From Mesorhizobium sp. L-8-3 (GTDB taxonomy: Bacteria > Pseudomonadota > Alphaproteobacteria > Rhizobiales > Rhizobiaceae): a stretch of DNA of 64,000 bases. Each line of letters opens with the position of its first letter. Positions within the stretch are counted from its first letter, which is position 1. The stretch covers positions 248,001-312,000 of the forward strand of contig NZ_AP023262.1 in assembly GCF_016756615.1 (NCBI RefSeq), written 5' to 3'. The notes beneath the pieces are model-generated. The model worked only from the letters and a program-made list of their open reading frames with translations. It ran no database searches and had not been told where the DNA came from. Below, piece by piece: positions 1 to 8,014 of the stretch. The translations under genes were made by a program, and so were the position numbers.

Positions 1-453
1 ATCGCCGTCTTCAATGCCGGACGGATCGAGCAGCTGGCATCGCCCGACGCCATCTACGACCGGCCGCAGACGCGCTTCGTCGCCGAGTTCATCGGCGAGA
101 CCAATCTTTTCGCCGGCAAGGTGGAGGCCCGCGACGGCGACAGGGCCAGGATCAGGATCGACGACGGCCCGCTCCTCGAAGCCATGGCGCCGGCCGGCTT
201 CGAGGCCGGCAGCGACGCGCTGGTCAGCATCCGCCCGGAGCGGATCGGACTGGCCGAGACAGCCGGAGGAGGCAACGCGGTGCCGGTGAAGGTGCTCGAC
301 ACCGTATACCAGGGCGACCATCTGCGGGCGCGCGTCTCCGGCGGAGGCCTGGAGTTCGTCGCCAAGCTGGCGCGCAAATCGCGCGCCTGGCCGGTCGGCG
401 CCGAAGCTTTCGCCACCTTCCAGCCCGACGAATGCACGGTGATCCGGCCATGA
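1..453 (+). CDS. ABC transporter ATP-binding protein, PotA-like, C-terminal part
   Basis: The 5' end is cut off by the window edge; 150 codons remain open from base 1. The visible part starts with the end of the nucleotide-binding domain (AVFNAGRIEQLASP, then a YDRP...FVAEFIGETN stretch typical of PotA/FbpC-type ATPases) and continues into a TOBE domain with the usual VSIRPERI motif. This C-terminal regulatory domain sits on the cytoplasmic side of polyamine, Fe3+ or amino-compound importers. The stop codon overlaps the first permease start as ATGA, so the two genes are translationally coupled. Walker motifs are outside the window. The substrate cannot be read from this part. Confidence 0.93.
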   Translation: MAVFNAGRIEQLASPDAIYDRPQTRFVAEFIGETNLFAGKVEARDGDRARIRIDDGPLLEAMAPAGFEAGSDALVSIRPERIGLAETAGGGNAVPVKVLDTVYQGDHLRARVSGGGLEFVAKLARKSRAWPVGAEAFATFQPDECTVIRP

Positions 454-1637
454 TGTCGTCATCCGTGCGCGCGCGGCTCACCGCATTGGGACTGATCGCG
501 CCGCTGGTCGCCTTCCTCGTCGTCTTCTTCTTCTGGCCGCTGGTGACGATGATGATGGCCTCGGTGACCGACGGCACGGTGCGCGGCGTGTTGCCCGACA
601 CCGCCGCGGCGATGGCCGACTGGGACGGCACCGGCCCGCCCACTCCGGCCATGCAGACGGCACTCGCCGAAGACCTGAGGCGGCCGACGGATTCACTCGC
701 CTTCGGCGACATGGTGCGGCGGCTGAACAGCGAACTCTCCGGCTTCCGTTCGCTGATGTCGCGCACCGCGAGCGCGGTCAGGGATGCTCCCGAGGGGCAG
801 CTTCCCGAGCTCGATGCCATCGACCCGCGCTGGGGCGAGGCGAAATACTGGCAGGCGATGAAGCGAGCCATGCCGCTCTATACCGACCGCTATCTGCTCG
901 CCTCCGCCGATCTCGAACGCGACGCCGGGGGCGGCATCGCCTCGGTCGAGGCCGGCACCTCGGCCAACCGTCAGATCATGCTGCGCACCTTCCTGATCTC
1001 GGCGACCGTCACGTTGCTGTGCGCGGCCATCGGCCTGCCCTATGCGCTGATCGCGGCTTCGGCCGGCGGCTGGGTGCGCGCAGTGCTGCTCGTCGCCGTG
1101 CTCCTGCCCTTGTGGACGTCGCTTTTGGTGCGCACCGCCGCCTGGTTCATCCTTTTGCAGAACGAAGGTCTGATCAACGATGCGCTCCGGGCGATCGGGC
1201 TCATCGGCGAGCCGCTGCCGCTCATCTTCAACCGCACCGGCGTCGTCATCGCGATGACGCATGTGCTGTTGCCCTTCATGGTGCTGCCGATCTACAGCGG
1301 GCTGCTCACCATCCCGGCGAACCTCATGCCGGCGGCTGCCTCGCTCGGCGCGACGCGGCTGAAGGCGTTCCGATACGTGCTCCTGCCGCTCGCCTTTCCG
1401 GGCCTGATGTCGGGCTCGCTTCTCGTGTTCATGGTGGCTCTCGGCTACTACATCACGCCAGCGCTGGTCGGCGGGCCGAACGATCAGATGATCAGCTCCG
1501 TCATCGCCTTCTTCGCCACGGGAACGGCCAATTGGGGCATGGCCGGCGCGCTCGGGCTGATCCTGCTCGTCGTCACCACGGTGCTCTATCTCGTCTATGG
1601 GCGGCTGTCGCGGTCGCCGACCATGGTGGGAACCTGA
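450..1637 (+). CDS. ABC transporter permease, PotB-like
   Basis: A 395-residue inner-membrane permease of the spermidine/putrescine class. One N-terminal membrane helix is followed by about 130 soluble residues predicted periplasmic, then five hydrophobic segments. The EAA-type loop reads AAASLGATRLKAFRYVLLPLAFPG. The periplasmic insertion makes it longer than E. coli PotB (about 275-285 aa); long PotB forms are known to me from rhizobia. An in-frame ATG lies 18 bases earlier, but the ATGA overlap with the ATPase gene favours base 450. It should pair with the next permease to form the channel. Confidence 0.9.
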   Translation: MMSSSVRARLTALGLIAPLVAFLVVFFFWPLVTMMMASVTDGTVRGVLPDTAAAMADWDGTGPPTPAMQTALAEDLRRPTDSLAFGDMVRRLNSELSGFRSLMSRTASAVRDAPEGQLPELDAIDPRWGEAKYWQAMKRAMPLYTDRYLLASADLERDAGGGIASVEAGTSANRQIMLRTFLISATVTLLCAAIGLPYALIAASAGGWVRAVLLVAVLLPLWTSLLVRTAAWFILLQNEGLINDALRAIGLIGEPLPLIFNRTGVVIAMTHVLLPFMVLPIYSGLLTIPANLMPAAASLGATRLKAFRYVLLPLAFPGLMSGSLLVFMVALGYYITPALVGGPNDQMISSVIAFFATGTANWGMAGALGLILLVVTTVLYLVYGRLSRSPTMVGT

Positions 1638-1639
1638 CC

Positions 1640-2449
1640 ATGGGCGGCAGGACCAACCCGGCGTTGCGGGCCCTCCAGATCGTCTTCGGCCTCGCCGTGG
1701 TCTTCTTCCTGCTGGCGCCGATCGTGGCGATCCTGCCGCTTGCTTTCAATTCGAGCGTGTTCCTCAACTACCCGATCGAGAGCTTCTCCTCGCGCTGGTT
1801 CGGCGAACTGCGCGACAACGATGTCTGGCGGCGTTCCATCGTCAACAGCCTGATCATCGGCTCCGGCGCCACCATGGTGGCAACCGTGCTCGGCACGCTG
1901 GCCGCACTCGGCCTGCGCATGAGCCAGTTGCCCTTCGCCAACGCCGTCCGCACCACCTTCCTCATGCCGATGGTGGTGCCCGCTGTGGTGCTGGGGGTCG
2001 GCATGCAGATGCTCTATGGCCGGATGGGCCTCGCCAACTCCTATCTCGGCGTCATCGTCGCCCATGCCGTGCTTTGCATCCCTTTCGTCATCGTCAGCGT
2101 GTCCGGCTCGCTCAACGCCATGGATCCCTGGCTGGAGCGCGCGGCGAGCAGCCTCGGCGCGCCGCCGCTCAGCGTGTTCGGGCGCGTCACCCTTCCCATC
2201 ATCATGCCCGGAATGCTCACCGGCGCGGTGTTTTCCTTCGCGACATCGCTCGACGAGGTGGTGCTGACGCTGTTCGTCGCCGGCCCCAACCAGCGCACCC
2301 TGGCGCGCCAGATGTTTGCCAGCATCCGCGAGAACATCAGCCCGGCGGTCGCGGCGGCCGCCTTCCTGATGATCGTCGGCACGCTGTGCGTCGCCGGCCT
2401 CGTCGGTTTCCTGCGCTGGCGGCGCCAGCGGGCGCTGAAGCCGGCCTGA
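1640..2449 (+). CDS. ABC transporter permease, PotC-like
   Basis: A 269-residue permease starting two bases after the previous stop codon. It has an N-terminal helix (VFGLAVVFFLLAPIVAI), about six hydrophobic segments and the EAA loop RAASSLGAPPLSVFGRVTLP. Length and layout match PotC. The frame stays open far upstream inside the partner permease, but that stretch is not permease-like, so the ATG at 1640 is preferred. With the two genes before it, this completes all importer parts except the periplasmic binding protein, which probably lies upstream of the window. Confidence 0.92.
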   Translation: MGGRTNPALRALQIVFGLAVVFFLLAPIVAILPLAFNSSVFLNYPIESFSSRWFGELRDNDVWRRSIVNSLIIGSGATMVATVLGTLAALGLRMSQLPFANAVRTTFLMPMVVPAVVLGVGMQMLYGRMGLANSYLGVIVAHAVLCIPFVIVSVSGSLNAMDPWLERAASSLGAPPLSVFGRVTLPIIMPGMLTGAVFSFATSLDEVVLTLFVAGPNQRTLARQMFASIRENISPAVAAAAFLMIVGTLCVAGLVGFLRWRRQRALKPA

Positions 2450-2480
2450 GCAGCAGCGACAGATCATCAGGAGGACGCAG

Positions 2481-3386
2481 ATGACGCAAGACCATGATCC
2501 GGCCGATGGCATAGCCTTCGTCGACGGCGCCTATGTTCCGCTTGCCCTGGCCAGCGTGCCGCTGATCGACCGCGGCTTCGTCCGATCCGACGCCACCTAT
2601 GACGTGGTGCATGTGTGGCAGGGACGGTTCTTCCGCCTCGACAACCATATCGAGCGCTTCCACGCCTCGATGCAGGGGCTGCATATGAGCCTCCCCCATT
2701 CGAAAGCCGACATCGCCGGCATCCTCACCGAATGCGTGCGCCGCAGCGGGCTGCGCGACGCCTATGTCCAGATGACCTGCACGCGCGGCGTGCCGCCCAG
2801 GGGCACGCGGGACCCGCGCCTGTGCCGGAACCGCTTTTATGCCTTCGCCCAGCCCTTCGTCTGGATCGCCAATGAGGAGCAGCGCCGCGAGGGGCTCAGC
2901 ATGATCGTCAGCTCCGTGCAGCGCATCCAGCCGGAGGCGGTCGACCCGCGCATCAAGAACTTCCACTGGCTCGACCTGACCATGGGCATCTTCGAGGCCT
3001 ATGAGAACGACGCCGTCGTGGCGGTGCTGACCGACCGCGCCGGAAACGTCACGGAGGGCGCGGGCTTCAACGTCTTCGCCGTCCGTGACGGCAGGCTTGC
3101 GACACCCGATCGCGGCGTGTTCGAAGGCATGACCCGCCGCACGGTCATCGAGATGGCCAGGGAAGTCGGCATAGGATGCGAGGTTCGCGACGTGCCCGCC
3201 GACGAGTTGCGGGCAGCCGACGAGATCTTCATCACGAGCACCGCCGGCGGCATCATGCCGGTGACCGTTCTCGACGGCCGCATCCATGGCAACGGCAAGC
3301 CCGGGCCGCTCACCCGCCGTATCCACGATCTCTACTGGGACCGCCAGCACGCTGCCGGCCTGTTCACCGAAATCGACTACGGATGA
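2481..3386 (+). CDS. Fold-type IV PLP-dependent aminotransferase, possibly (R)-amine type
   Basis: A 301-residue class IV aminotransferase (D-amino-acid transaminase / branched-chain aminotransferase fold). The PLP lysine is K159 in RIKNFHWLD. The cofactor-binding GNVTEGAGFNVF segment (around 192-203) and the C-terminal ITSTAGGIMPV turn are present. The N-terminal block SDATYDVVHVWQGRFFRLD resembles (R)-selective amine transaminases more than IlvE, but substrate assignment from sequence alone is uncertain. A good Shine-Dalgarno sequence (aggagg) lies 31 bases after the permease stop, so it is probably co-transcribed with the transporter. It may deaminate the imported amino compound (inference). 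Confidence 0.85.
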   Translation: MTQDHDPADGIAFVDGAYVPLALASVPLIDRGFVRSDATYDVVHVWQGRFFRLDNHIERFHASMQGLHMSLPHSKADIAGILTECVRRSGLRDAYVQMTCTRGVPPRGTRDPRLCRNRFYAFAQPFVWIANEEQRREGLSMIVSSVQRIQPEAVDPRIKNFHWLDLTMGIFEAYENDAVVAVLTDRAGNVTEGAGFNVFAVRDGRLATPDRGVFEGMTRRTVIEMAREVGIGCEVRDVPADELRAADEIFITSTAGGIMPVTVLDGRIHGNGKPGPLTRRIHDLYWDRQHAAGLFTEIDYG

Positions 3387-3594
3387 CAAGGTCATCCTCC
3401 GGGCGATATGCAGCTGTGGGAATTCCCCGTCCATGCCGGCAACGGCGGACGCCTGCCGCGCAATGCCCTCGATCGGACCGTCAGTGACGATTGGCGGGCG
3501 ACCAGGAGGAAATCGCCGCCCTCAGGAAGGACGTGCCGCCAGCCATACGGCCTTTCCGAGCGCCACGCATGGAACCAGGACAGGCTGCGTTCCT

Positions 3595-3700
3595 GAAGCA
3601 TGTCTCCCGAAAGGGGGTACCGGTTTCGGGACAAAGACATGCGTCAAATCAAAGACCTACAGCGTGTTGTGCGATTCCGTTTTCACGCGACACGCTGTAG
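3595..3700. repeat. Dispersed palindromic repeat (family C)
   Basis: Two adjacent imperfect palindromes. The first is around ATGTCTCCCGAAA...TTTCGGGACAAAGACAT. The second runs from CTACAGCGTGTTG to CGACACGCTGTAG. From memory this closely resembles a non-coding repeat scattered through Mesorhizobium-type genomes. Only one copy is in this window, so its multicopy nature is recalled, not seen. Confidence 0.6.
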
Positions 3701-3744
3701 TCGCCATTCGCATCCGATGTCGGCTAATCCTGCCTCGATCAAGA

Positions 3745-3784
3745 GAATCGTGAATTTTTCCAACAGGTCAGCAATTCACGATTC
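3745..3784. promoter_or_regulatory. Perfect 12-bp inverted repeat upstream of the P460 block
   Basis: The arms GAATCGTGAATT (3745-3756) and AATTCACGATTC (3773-3784) are exact reverse complements separated by 16 bases. The element lies just before the five-gene block. It could be an operator or a hairpin; there is no T-run on either side, so a terminator is less likely. Confidence 0.5.
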
Positions 3785-3880
3785 CGAACGGTGACCATAC
3801 TACTTTATCCTTTACTTATATCTTCGCATGCCGTAGAGTTTCGTTCTGCATTTTCATCGGCTGCGCGAAAGTCGCTTGAA

Positions 3881-4591
3881 ATGTGTTTTCTATACAATTT
3901 TGCGAATACGCGAAGAGATGAATTATTCGCGAACAGACTGTTTTGCTACCGAAGCAGCTATCGCTTGCTTTCGGCAATATTCAGCCGCTTTCTATCTTTG
4001 AAATCTACCACCTTATCTGTTCTTCTGGGTTTTCTTTTGGCGACCGAGGGCACGGCCCAAAGTACCGGCCCCGCCTACGATGCCGCCGGAAACATCCTTC
4101 TCCCGAAAGGCTATCGCAGCTGGGTTTTTGTCGGAGCCAATCTCGGCCTCGTCTACAGGCCTGAGATCCAGGCGATGACCTCACGTGAGGCCGCGCGAGC
4201 GGAGACGATGGCGTTTCACACTGTCTACATTGATCCTGCGGCCTATGCGGCCTTTCTCGAAACCGGGACCTTCCCTGACCCCACGGTGCTGGTCATGGAG
4301 GTTTTCCGGGGCGAGACGAGGGACGCGGACGGGGCGCTCAAGGAGGGTACGTTTCCGGGGGAACGCCTGCTGGTCGAACTGGCCGTAAAGGATCCACAGC
4401 GTCCCACCCGGGAGGGTTCGAAGGAAAACTGGGCCTACTACATTTTCCCGGGGGATGCGGAAAGCGACCCTTTGGCCAGCGCTGAAGCACAGCCCGATTC
4501 CGAGTGCTTTGCTTGCCATCGCAGCCACGCCAGTCACGACAACGTCTGGGTGCAGTTTTATCCTGTGCTGCGGGAAAGGCGTCGGCCATGA
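3881..4591 (+). CDS. Cytochrome P460-like c-type haem protein
   Basis: The C-terminal part, from about base 4050, reads as a cytochrome P460 domain: a GYRSWVFVGANLGL block, a VLVMEVFRGETRD block, ENWAYYIFPG and the haem-attachment motif CFACH near the end. P460 proteins are periplasmic c-type haem proteins; known members oxidise hydroxylamine or related small molecules. A hydrophobic run ending ATEGTAQS looks like a signal peptide with cleavage near base 4060. The start is uncertain: base 3881 is the only in-frame ATG, the frame opens with GTG at 3791, and a TTG at 3998 would place the signal peptide right at the N-terminus. None has a clear ribosome-binding site. The first 150 bases are AT-rich. 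The stop overlaps the next start as ATGA. Confidence 0.8.
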   Translation: MCFLYNFANTRRDELFANRLFCYRSSYRLLSAIFSRFLSLKSTTLSVLLGFLLATEGTAQSTGPAYDAAGNILLPKGYRSWVFVGANLGLVYRPEIQAMTSREAARAETMAFHTVYIDPAAYAAFLETGTFPDPTVLVMEVFRGETRDADGALKEGTFPGERLLVELAVKDPQRPTREGSKENWAYYIFPGDAESDPLASAEAQPDSECFACHRSHASHDNVWVQFYPVLRERRRP

Positions 4592-5904
4592 CCGCCACCC
4601 GAATATGGAGGCCGGTAAACCTTCCTGCCGCCGGGTCTCGTACCGACGACATCTGGTTTGCCGACGCCCTGAATGGTTGGGCGGTCAACTCCGACGGCCT
4701 CATACTGCGCACGGCCGATGGCGGCGACGCCTGGACGCGACAGGCGCACCTTGCCGAAAGCTATCTTCGCTGTGTTTCATTCGCGGGCAGGGATATCGGC
4801 TGGGTCGGCGCACTGTCCGGCCCGAACCGCTTGTACGCCACCAGGAACGGTGGTCTTGACTGGAGCGCCGTCACGTCGCTGCCGTCCGGCGCGCCGGGTC
4901 GTATCTGCGGCGTTTGCGCCGTTGACGAACAGACCGTCTTTGCGTCGGGCACCAACTATCCGAACGAGGATGCCGCGATCTTGCGTTCGCGCGATGCCGG
5001 CCAGACCTGGCAGGTCCTTGACGTGCCCGGAGCGGCCCTGCTGGTCGATATCTTCTTCGAATCGCCGCAGCGCGGCTGGGTCGTCGGCGGTGTCGACAAC
5101 GTCCGTCACCCCGACCGGGCGCCTGTAAGGGCCGACATCGTACCAGGAGTGTTCCACACCGACGACGGCGGCGAGACCTGGACGAACCTGGTCCAGTCGA
5201 ATGCCGCAGCCGGCGAATTTCCGCGCGGCGAGTGGGGATGGAAATTCCAGAAGCTCAATGACCGCGTGCTGTTCGTTTCATGCGAGAACTTCCTCGACGG
5301 CGCGATCCTGAGAAGCGACGATGGCGGCCTGACCTGGTCCCGTCTGCGGGTCAATGACAGTCAGCGCAATTCCAACCTCGAAGGCATCGGATTTCTCGAC
5401 GAGCAGCACGGCTGGATCGGCGGATGGGGAGACCGGATGTTTGTCGGCGGCTTCACCAGCGTCACCGAGGACGGCGGAAAGAACTGGCAGGCGGCCAACG
5501 ATGTCGGGTTCCGCCTGAACCGATTCAGGTTCATCGGCAGCCCGCCTGCCATCGCCTATGCTTCCGGCGATACCGTCTACAAATACTCCGACGAACCGGT
5601 CGCACCGTCCATCGCCGCGATTGCCGCGACTTCCCGGCGTGAGACGATCGGCGAAAACGAGGTGGTGCTCGAGACGGTCGTGCCGGTTGGCTGCAAGCTG
5701 TTCCAGGTCAGGGTCTGGGAACGTTTCGGCCGCGAGGTGGCAATGCTTGCCGACGAGCGAAATCCGCAAGCAGGGCCTCGCAATCTGTTGTGGGATTTCA
5801 GCGACCGGACGGGCGCCAGGCAGCCGCCCGGCGGCTTCATTGTCCGGTTCACATGTGACGACGAATCCACGAGTCAACTGATCTACAGAGAACGCCGCAA
5901 ATGA
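4588..5904 (+). CDS. YCF48/Asp-box beta-propeller protein
   Basis: A 438-residue protein built of repeats with the signature DGGxxW or NGGxxW: DGGDAW, NGGLDW, DAGQTW, DGGETW, DGGLTW and DGGKNW, each about 40-65 residues apart. This is the Asp-box pattern of BNR / YCF48 (HCF136-like) seven-bladed propellers, usually assembly or binding scaffolds. The last 75 residues (VRVWERFGREV...PPGGFIVRFTCDD) resemble a FlgD-type Ig-like domain. No signal peptide is visible, which is odd beside two exported haem-type proteins. It is translationally coupled to the P460-like gene, suggesting joint function. The exact role is unknown. Confidence 0.82.
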   Translation: MTATRIWRPVNLPAAGSRTDDIWFADALNGWAVNSDGLILRTADGGDAWTRQAHLAESYLRCVSFAGRDIGWVGALSGPNRLYATRNGGLDWSAVTSLPSGAPGRICGVCAVDEQTVFASGTNYPNEDAAILRSRDAGQTWQVLDVPGAALLVDIFFESPQRGWVVGGVDNVRHPDRAPVRADIVPGVFHTDDGGETWTNLVQSNAAAGEFPRGEWGWKFQKLNDRVLFVSCENFLDGAILRSDDGGLTWSRLRVNDSQRNSNLEGIGFLDEQHGWIGGWGDRMFVGGFTSVTEDGGKNWQAANDVGFRLNRFRFIGSPPAIAYASGDTVYKYSDEPVAPSIAAIAATSRRETIGENEVVLETVVPVGCKLFQVRVWERFGREVAMLADERNPQAGPRNLLWDFSDRTGARQPPGGFIVRFTCDDESTSQLIYRERRK

Positions 5905-5964
5905 ATGGATTGAAGGCCGCGGCTCCAGTCGCAAGATCCGCGGCCGCTGTCCGGGAGGAACGAG

Positions 5965-6627
5965 ATGGCAACCGCTAGCGTGGCGAAAGTCTATGCCGTT
6001 GACGAACTGGGCGTACGCATCACGACGACGAAAAAGCCATGGCTGCTGATCACCGCTCGGGGGCGGGTCAACTCGACGGGGTGGCGAGAAGCGCAGCTTG
6101 TCGCCTACACCTATCTGACGGCTCCCGCCGACGGCGTCCAGGAATTTGATTTCGTCGCCCTAAGGCCCGATCCGGGAAATGCGCAGCTGCCGGTCCTCAC
6201 GCCTGTCTCGACCGAGCTCGAATTGCCTGATGTCGACATAAAGAATTACTGGGGAAGCAAGATGCCTTTGAGGGGCATCCGGGTCCATGCGGTTTCGAAC
6301 CGCAAGGAAGTCGACATATTGGGTCGCTCGGAAGCCATGGCCGCCAGTGCCGAACCCATGTCGCGATCGAAGGCCATCTATGTCTGTCCGATACCGGACG
6401 CGGACGTCATTTCGTTCGAAGCAGACATCAAGCCGCTGTTTCGCCCGATGGACGTCAACGTCATGCAAGCGGTCGCTGGCTTCAATCTTCACAAGCTGGA
6501 GGACGTGCGCGCCAAGGCGGACAAGATCCTGGACCGCCTGCGAACCAACATGCCCTGCGATGGACTGTGGCCTGCCGAAGATGTCGCAAGGTTCGAGGCC
6601 TGGATCAAAGGCGGGATGGCCGCATGA
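5965..6627 (+). CDS. Uncharacterised 220-residue protein of the P460 block
   Basis: No signal peptide and no membrane segment. The first 150 residues are beta-rich and unrecognised. The last 70 form a compact block, FEADIKPLFRPMDVNVM ... MPCDGLWPAEDVARFEAWIKGGM, which resembles a short C-terminal module I have seen in bacterial proteins near oxidases, but I cannot name a function. A ribosome-binding site (gggaggaacgag) precedes the ATG. It lies 60 bases after the beta-propeller gene and is most likely co-transcribed with it. Confidence 0.75.
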   Translation: MATASVAKVYAVDELGVRITTTKKPWLLITARGRVNSTGWREAQLVAYTYLTAPADGVQEFDFVALRPDPGNAQLPVLTPVSTELELPDVDIKNYWGSKMPLRGIRVHAVSNRKEVDILGRSEAMAASAEPMSRSKAIYVCPIPDADVISFEADIKPLFRPMDVNVMQAVAGFNLHKLEDVRAKADKILDRLRTNMPCDGLWPAEDVARFEAWIKGGMAA

Positions 6628-6674
6628 CCGCACATTGACGGGCGTTGCTGGACCCGATGAGGAAGGAGAAAGAA

Positions 6675-7910
6675 ATGCGGAAGCATCCTGCGTTGCCTGG
6701 AGCCAAAGCTCTCGCGCTGGCCCTTGCTTGCTTTTCCTTGTTTCCCTTGCAGAGCATGGCCGCGCAATCCTGCGCAAGCTGGTTCGCAAGCGGCGCATCG
6801 AAATGGGAGGAACCGCAAGACACCGCAATGGCGCTTATCGAGCCGCACTGCTATTCGTGGCGCCTTTTCCTCTCGCTGAACTGGCCGGCCGACATTCCAG
6901 CCAAAGCACCCAATCAGAACGCCGCCTTTGGCGCGGATGGTCCGGTCGTGTGGGAGACATGGCGAAATGCGAACAACCGGGCACCCGACACCGCCTTTCC
7001 GCCTGACGGCACGGACCCCGGAGAGTGGCTGGCGCCGCCGGCGGTGAGCATGGTCGAGCTCCCGCTCTCGCCCGAGGATGCGTTGCCGCTCCAGCAACTC
7101 GAACGGATTCGCACAATGGGTGGTTCCAACGCCGCGATCCCGACTTTCGACGTGGACTCGGCGTTGTTTTCCATCAACGAAACGCGGCTCAACAAGGAGA
7201 CCTACGAATTCATCCGCGAGAACGAACTCTACAATCTCGACGGGCAAAAGGACCTGTTCGAAAGCGGCGCCGTAGACATCGTCTTTCCCGCGATGGCCAA
7301 GGAGATCAAGGCGCAGTGGCGAAAGATCAGTGAAACGGACAAGCCCAGATATCACTGGGCAACTCATACGGAGCCTGACGGGACGGTGACGATCTTCGGG
7401 CTCACGGCCCTTCACATCACGACAAAGGACCTGCCCAACTGGCTTTGGGCAACTTTCGAACACATCGACAACAAATTGCCGGAAGACGCCGGAGGGCGGC
7501 CAGGAAACGAAGGCTGGAAACTGCCGTCCGTCGACAAATTCGCATGCCCGGCATCGCCCCACGACTGCGAAGGCATCCCCGAAAATATCGGCCTTCAGGG
7601 TACCAAATGGGAGAACTACAGGCTGCGCGGCGCGCAGACGGATTTCATCGACAGCCGGGGCAACATCACACTGCTCGCGAACTCCCAGCCGGAGCAGGGT
7701 TTCCAGATGACATCGTCATGCATTTCCTGCCATGCGCGAGCCTCCGTCAACGGCGACGGCGACCGGTTGGAGTTCTTCAAGCCGAATGGAGAAGGTTTCG
7801 TCGGTCCTCCCGATCCTGCAGCGTTTGGCGACGCCGCGACCGGCAATCGTTCCTTCACTCAACTGGACTTCGTCTGGTCGTTCTTCAGGGCCCGGCCCAG
7901 GCAGCCATGA
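6675..7910 (+). CDS. Secreted protein with one CxxCH haem motif
   Basis: A 411-residue protein with a clear Sec signal peptide: positive start MRKHP, a hydrophobic core around residues 10-27, and cleavage after SMAAQS. A single haem-c attachment motif, CISCH, sits near residue 350. The N-terminal part includes a CYSWRLFLSLNWPA block followed by PVVWETWRNANN. An in-frame ATG at 6660 exists, but the ribosome-binding sequence gaaggagaaag lies between it and the ATG at 6675, which fixes the later start. With the P460-like gene, this is the second predicted periplasmic c-type haem protein of the block. The enzymatic role is unknown to me. Confidence 0.78.
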   Translation: MRKHPALPGAKALALALACFSLFPLQSMAAQSCASWFASGASKWEEPQDTAMALIEPHCYSWRLFLSLNWPADIPAKAPNQNAAFGADGPVVWETWRNANNRAPDTAFPPDGTDPGEWLAPPAVSMVELPLSPEDALPLQQLERIRTMGGSNAAIPTFDVDSALFSINETRLNKETYEFIRENELYNLDGQKDLFESGAVDIVFPAMAKEIKAQWRKISETDKPRYHWATHTEPDGTVTIFGLTALHITTKDLPNWLWATFEHIDNKLPEDAGGRPGNEGWKLPSVDKFACPASPHDCEGIPENIGLQGTKWENYRLRGAQTDFIDSRGNITLLANSQPEQGFQMTSSCISCHARASVNGDGDRLEFFKPNGEGFVGPPDPAAFGDAATGNRSFTQLDFVWSFFRARPRQP

Positions 7911-8014
7911 GTGCAAACGGGAGAAGTCGACCTGGCGGACCAGAATGGTCTTCGAGTCAACATGAATGGTGACGGCAACGGTGCCTGCGCCGTTCCGTTC
8001 CAGAGGAGGCAGCC

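Larger units (their letters stand above)
3387..3880. other. Intergenic region with two palindromic elements
   Basis: No gene is supported here. The first 200 bases show only weak open frames without recognisable protein features. A dispersed repeat fills 3595-3700 and a perfect inverted repeat lies at 3745-3784. From about 3700 onward the DNA is clearly richer in A and T than its surroundings, and this continues to about 4030. Confidence 0.6.
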
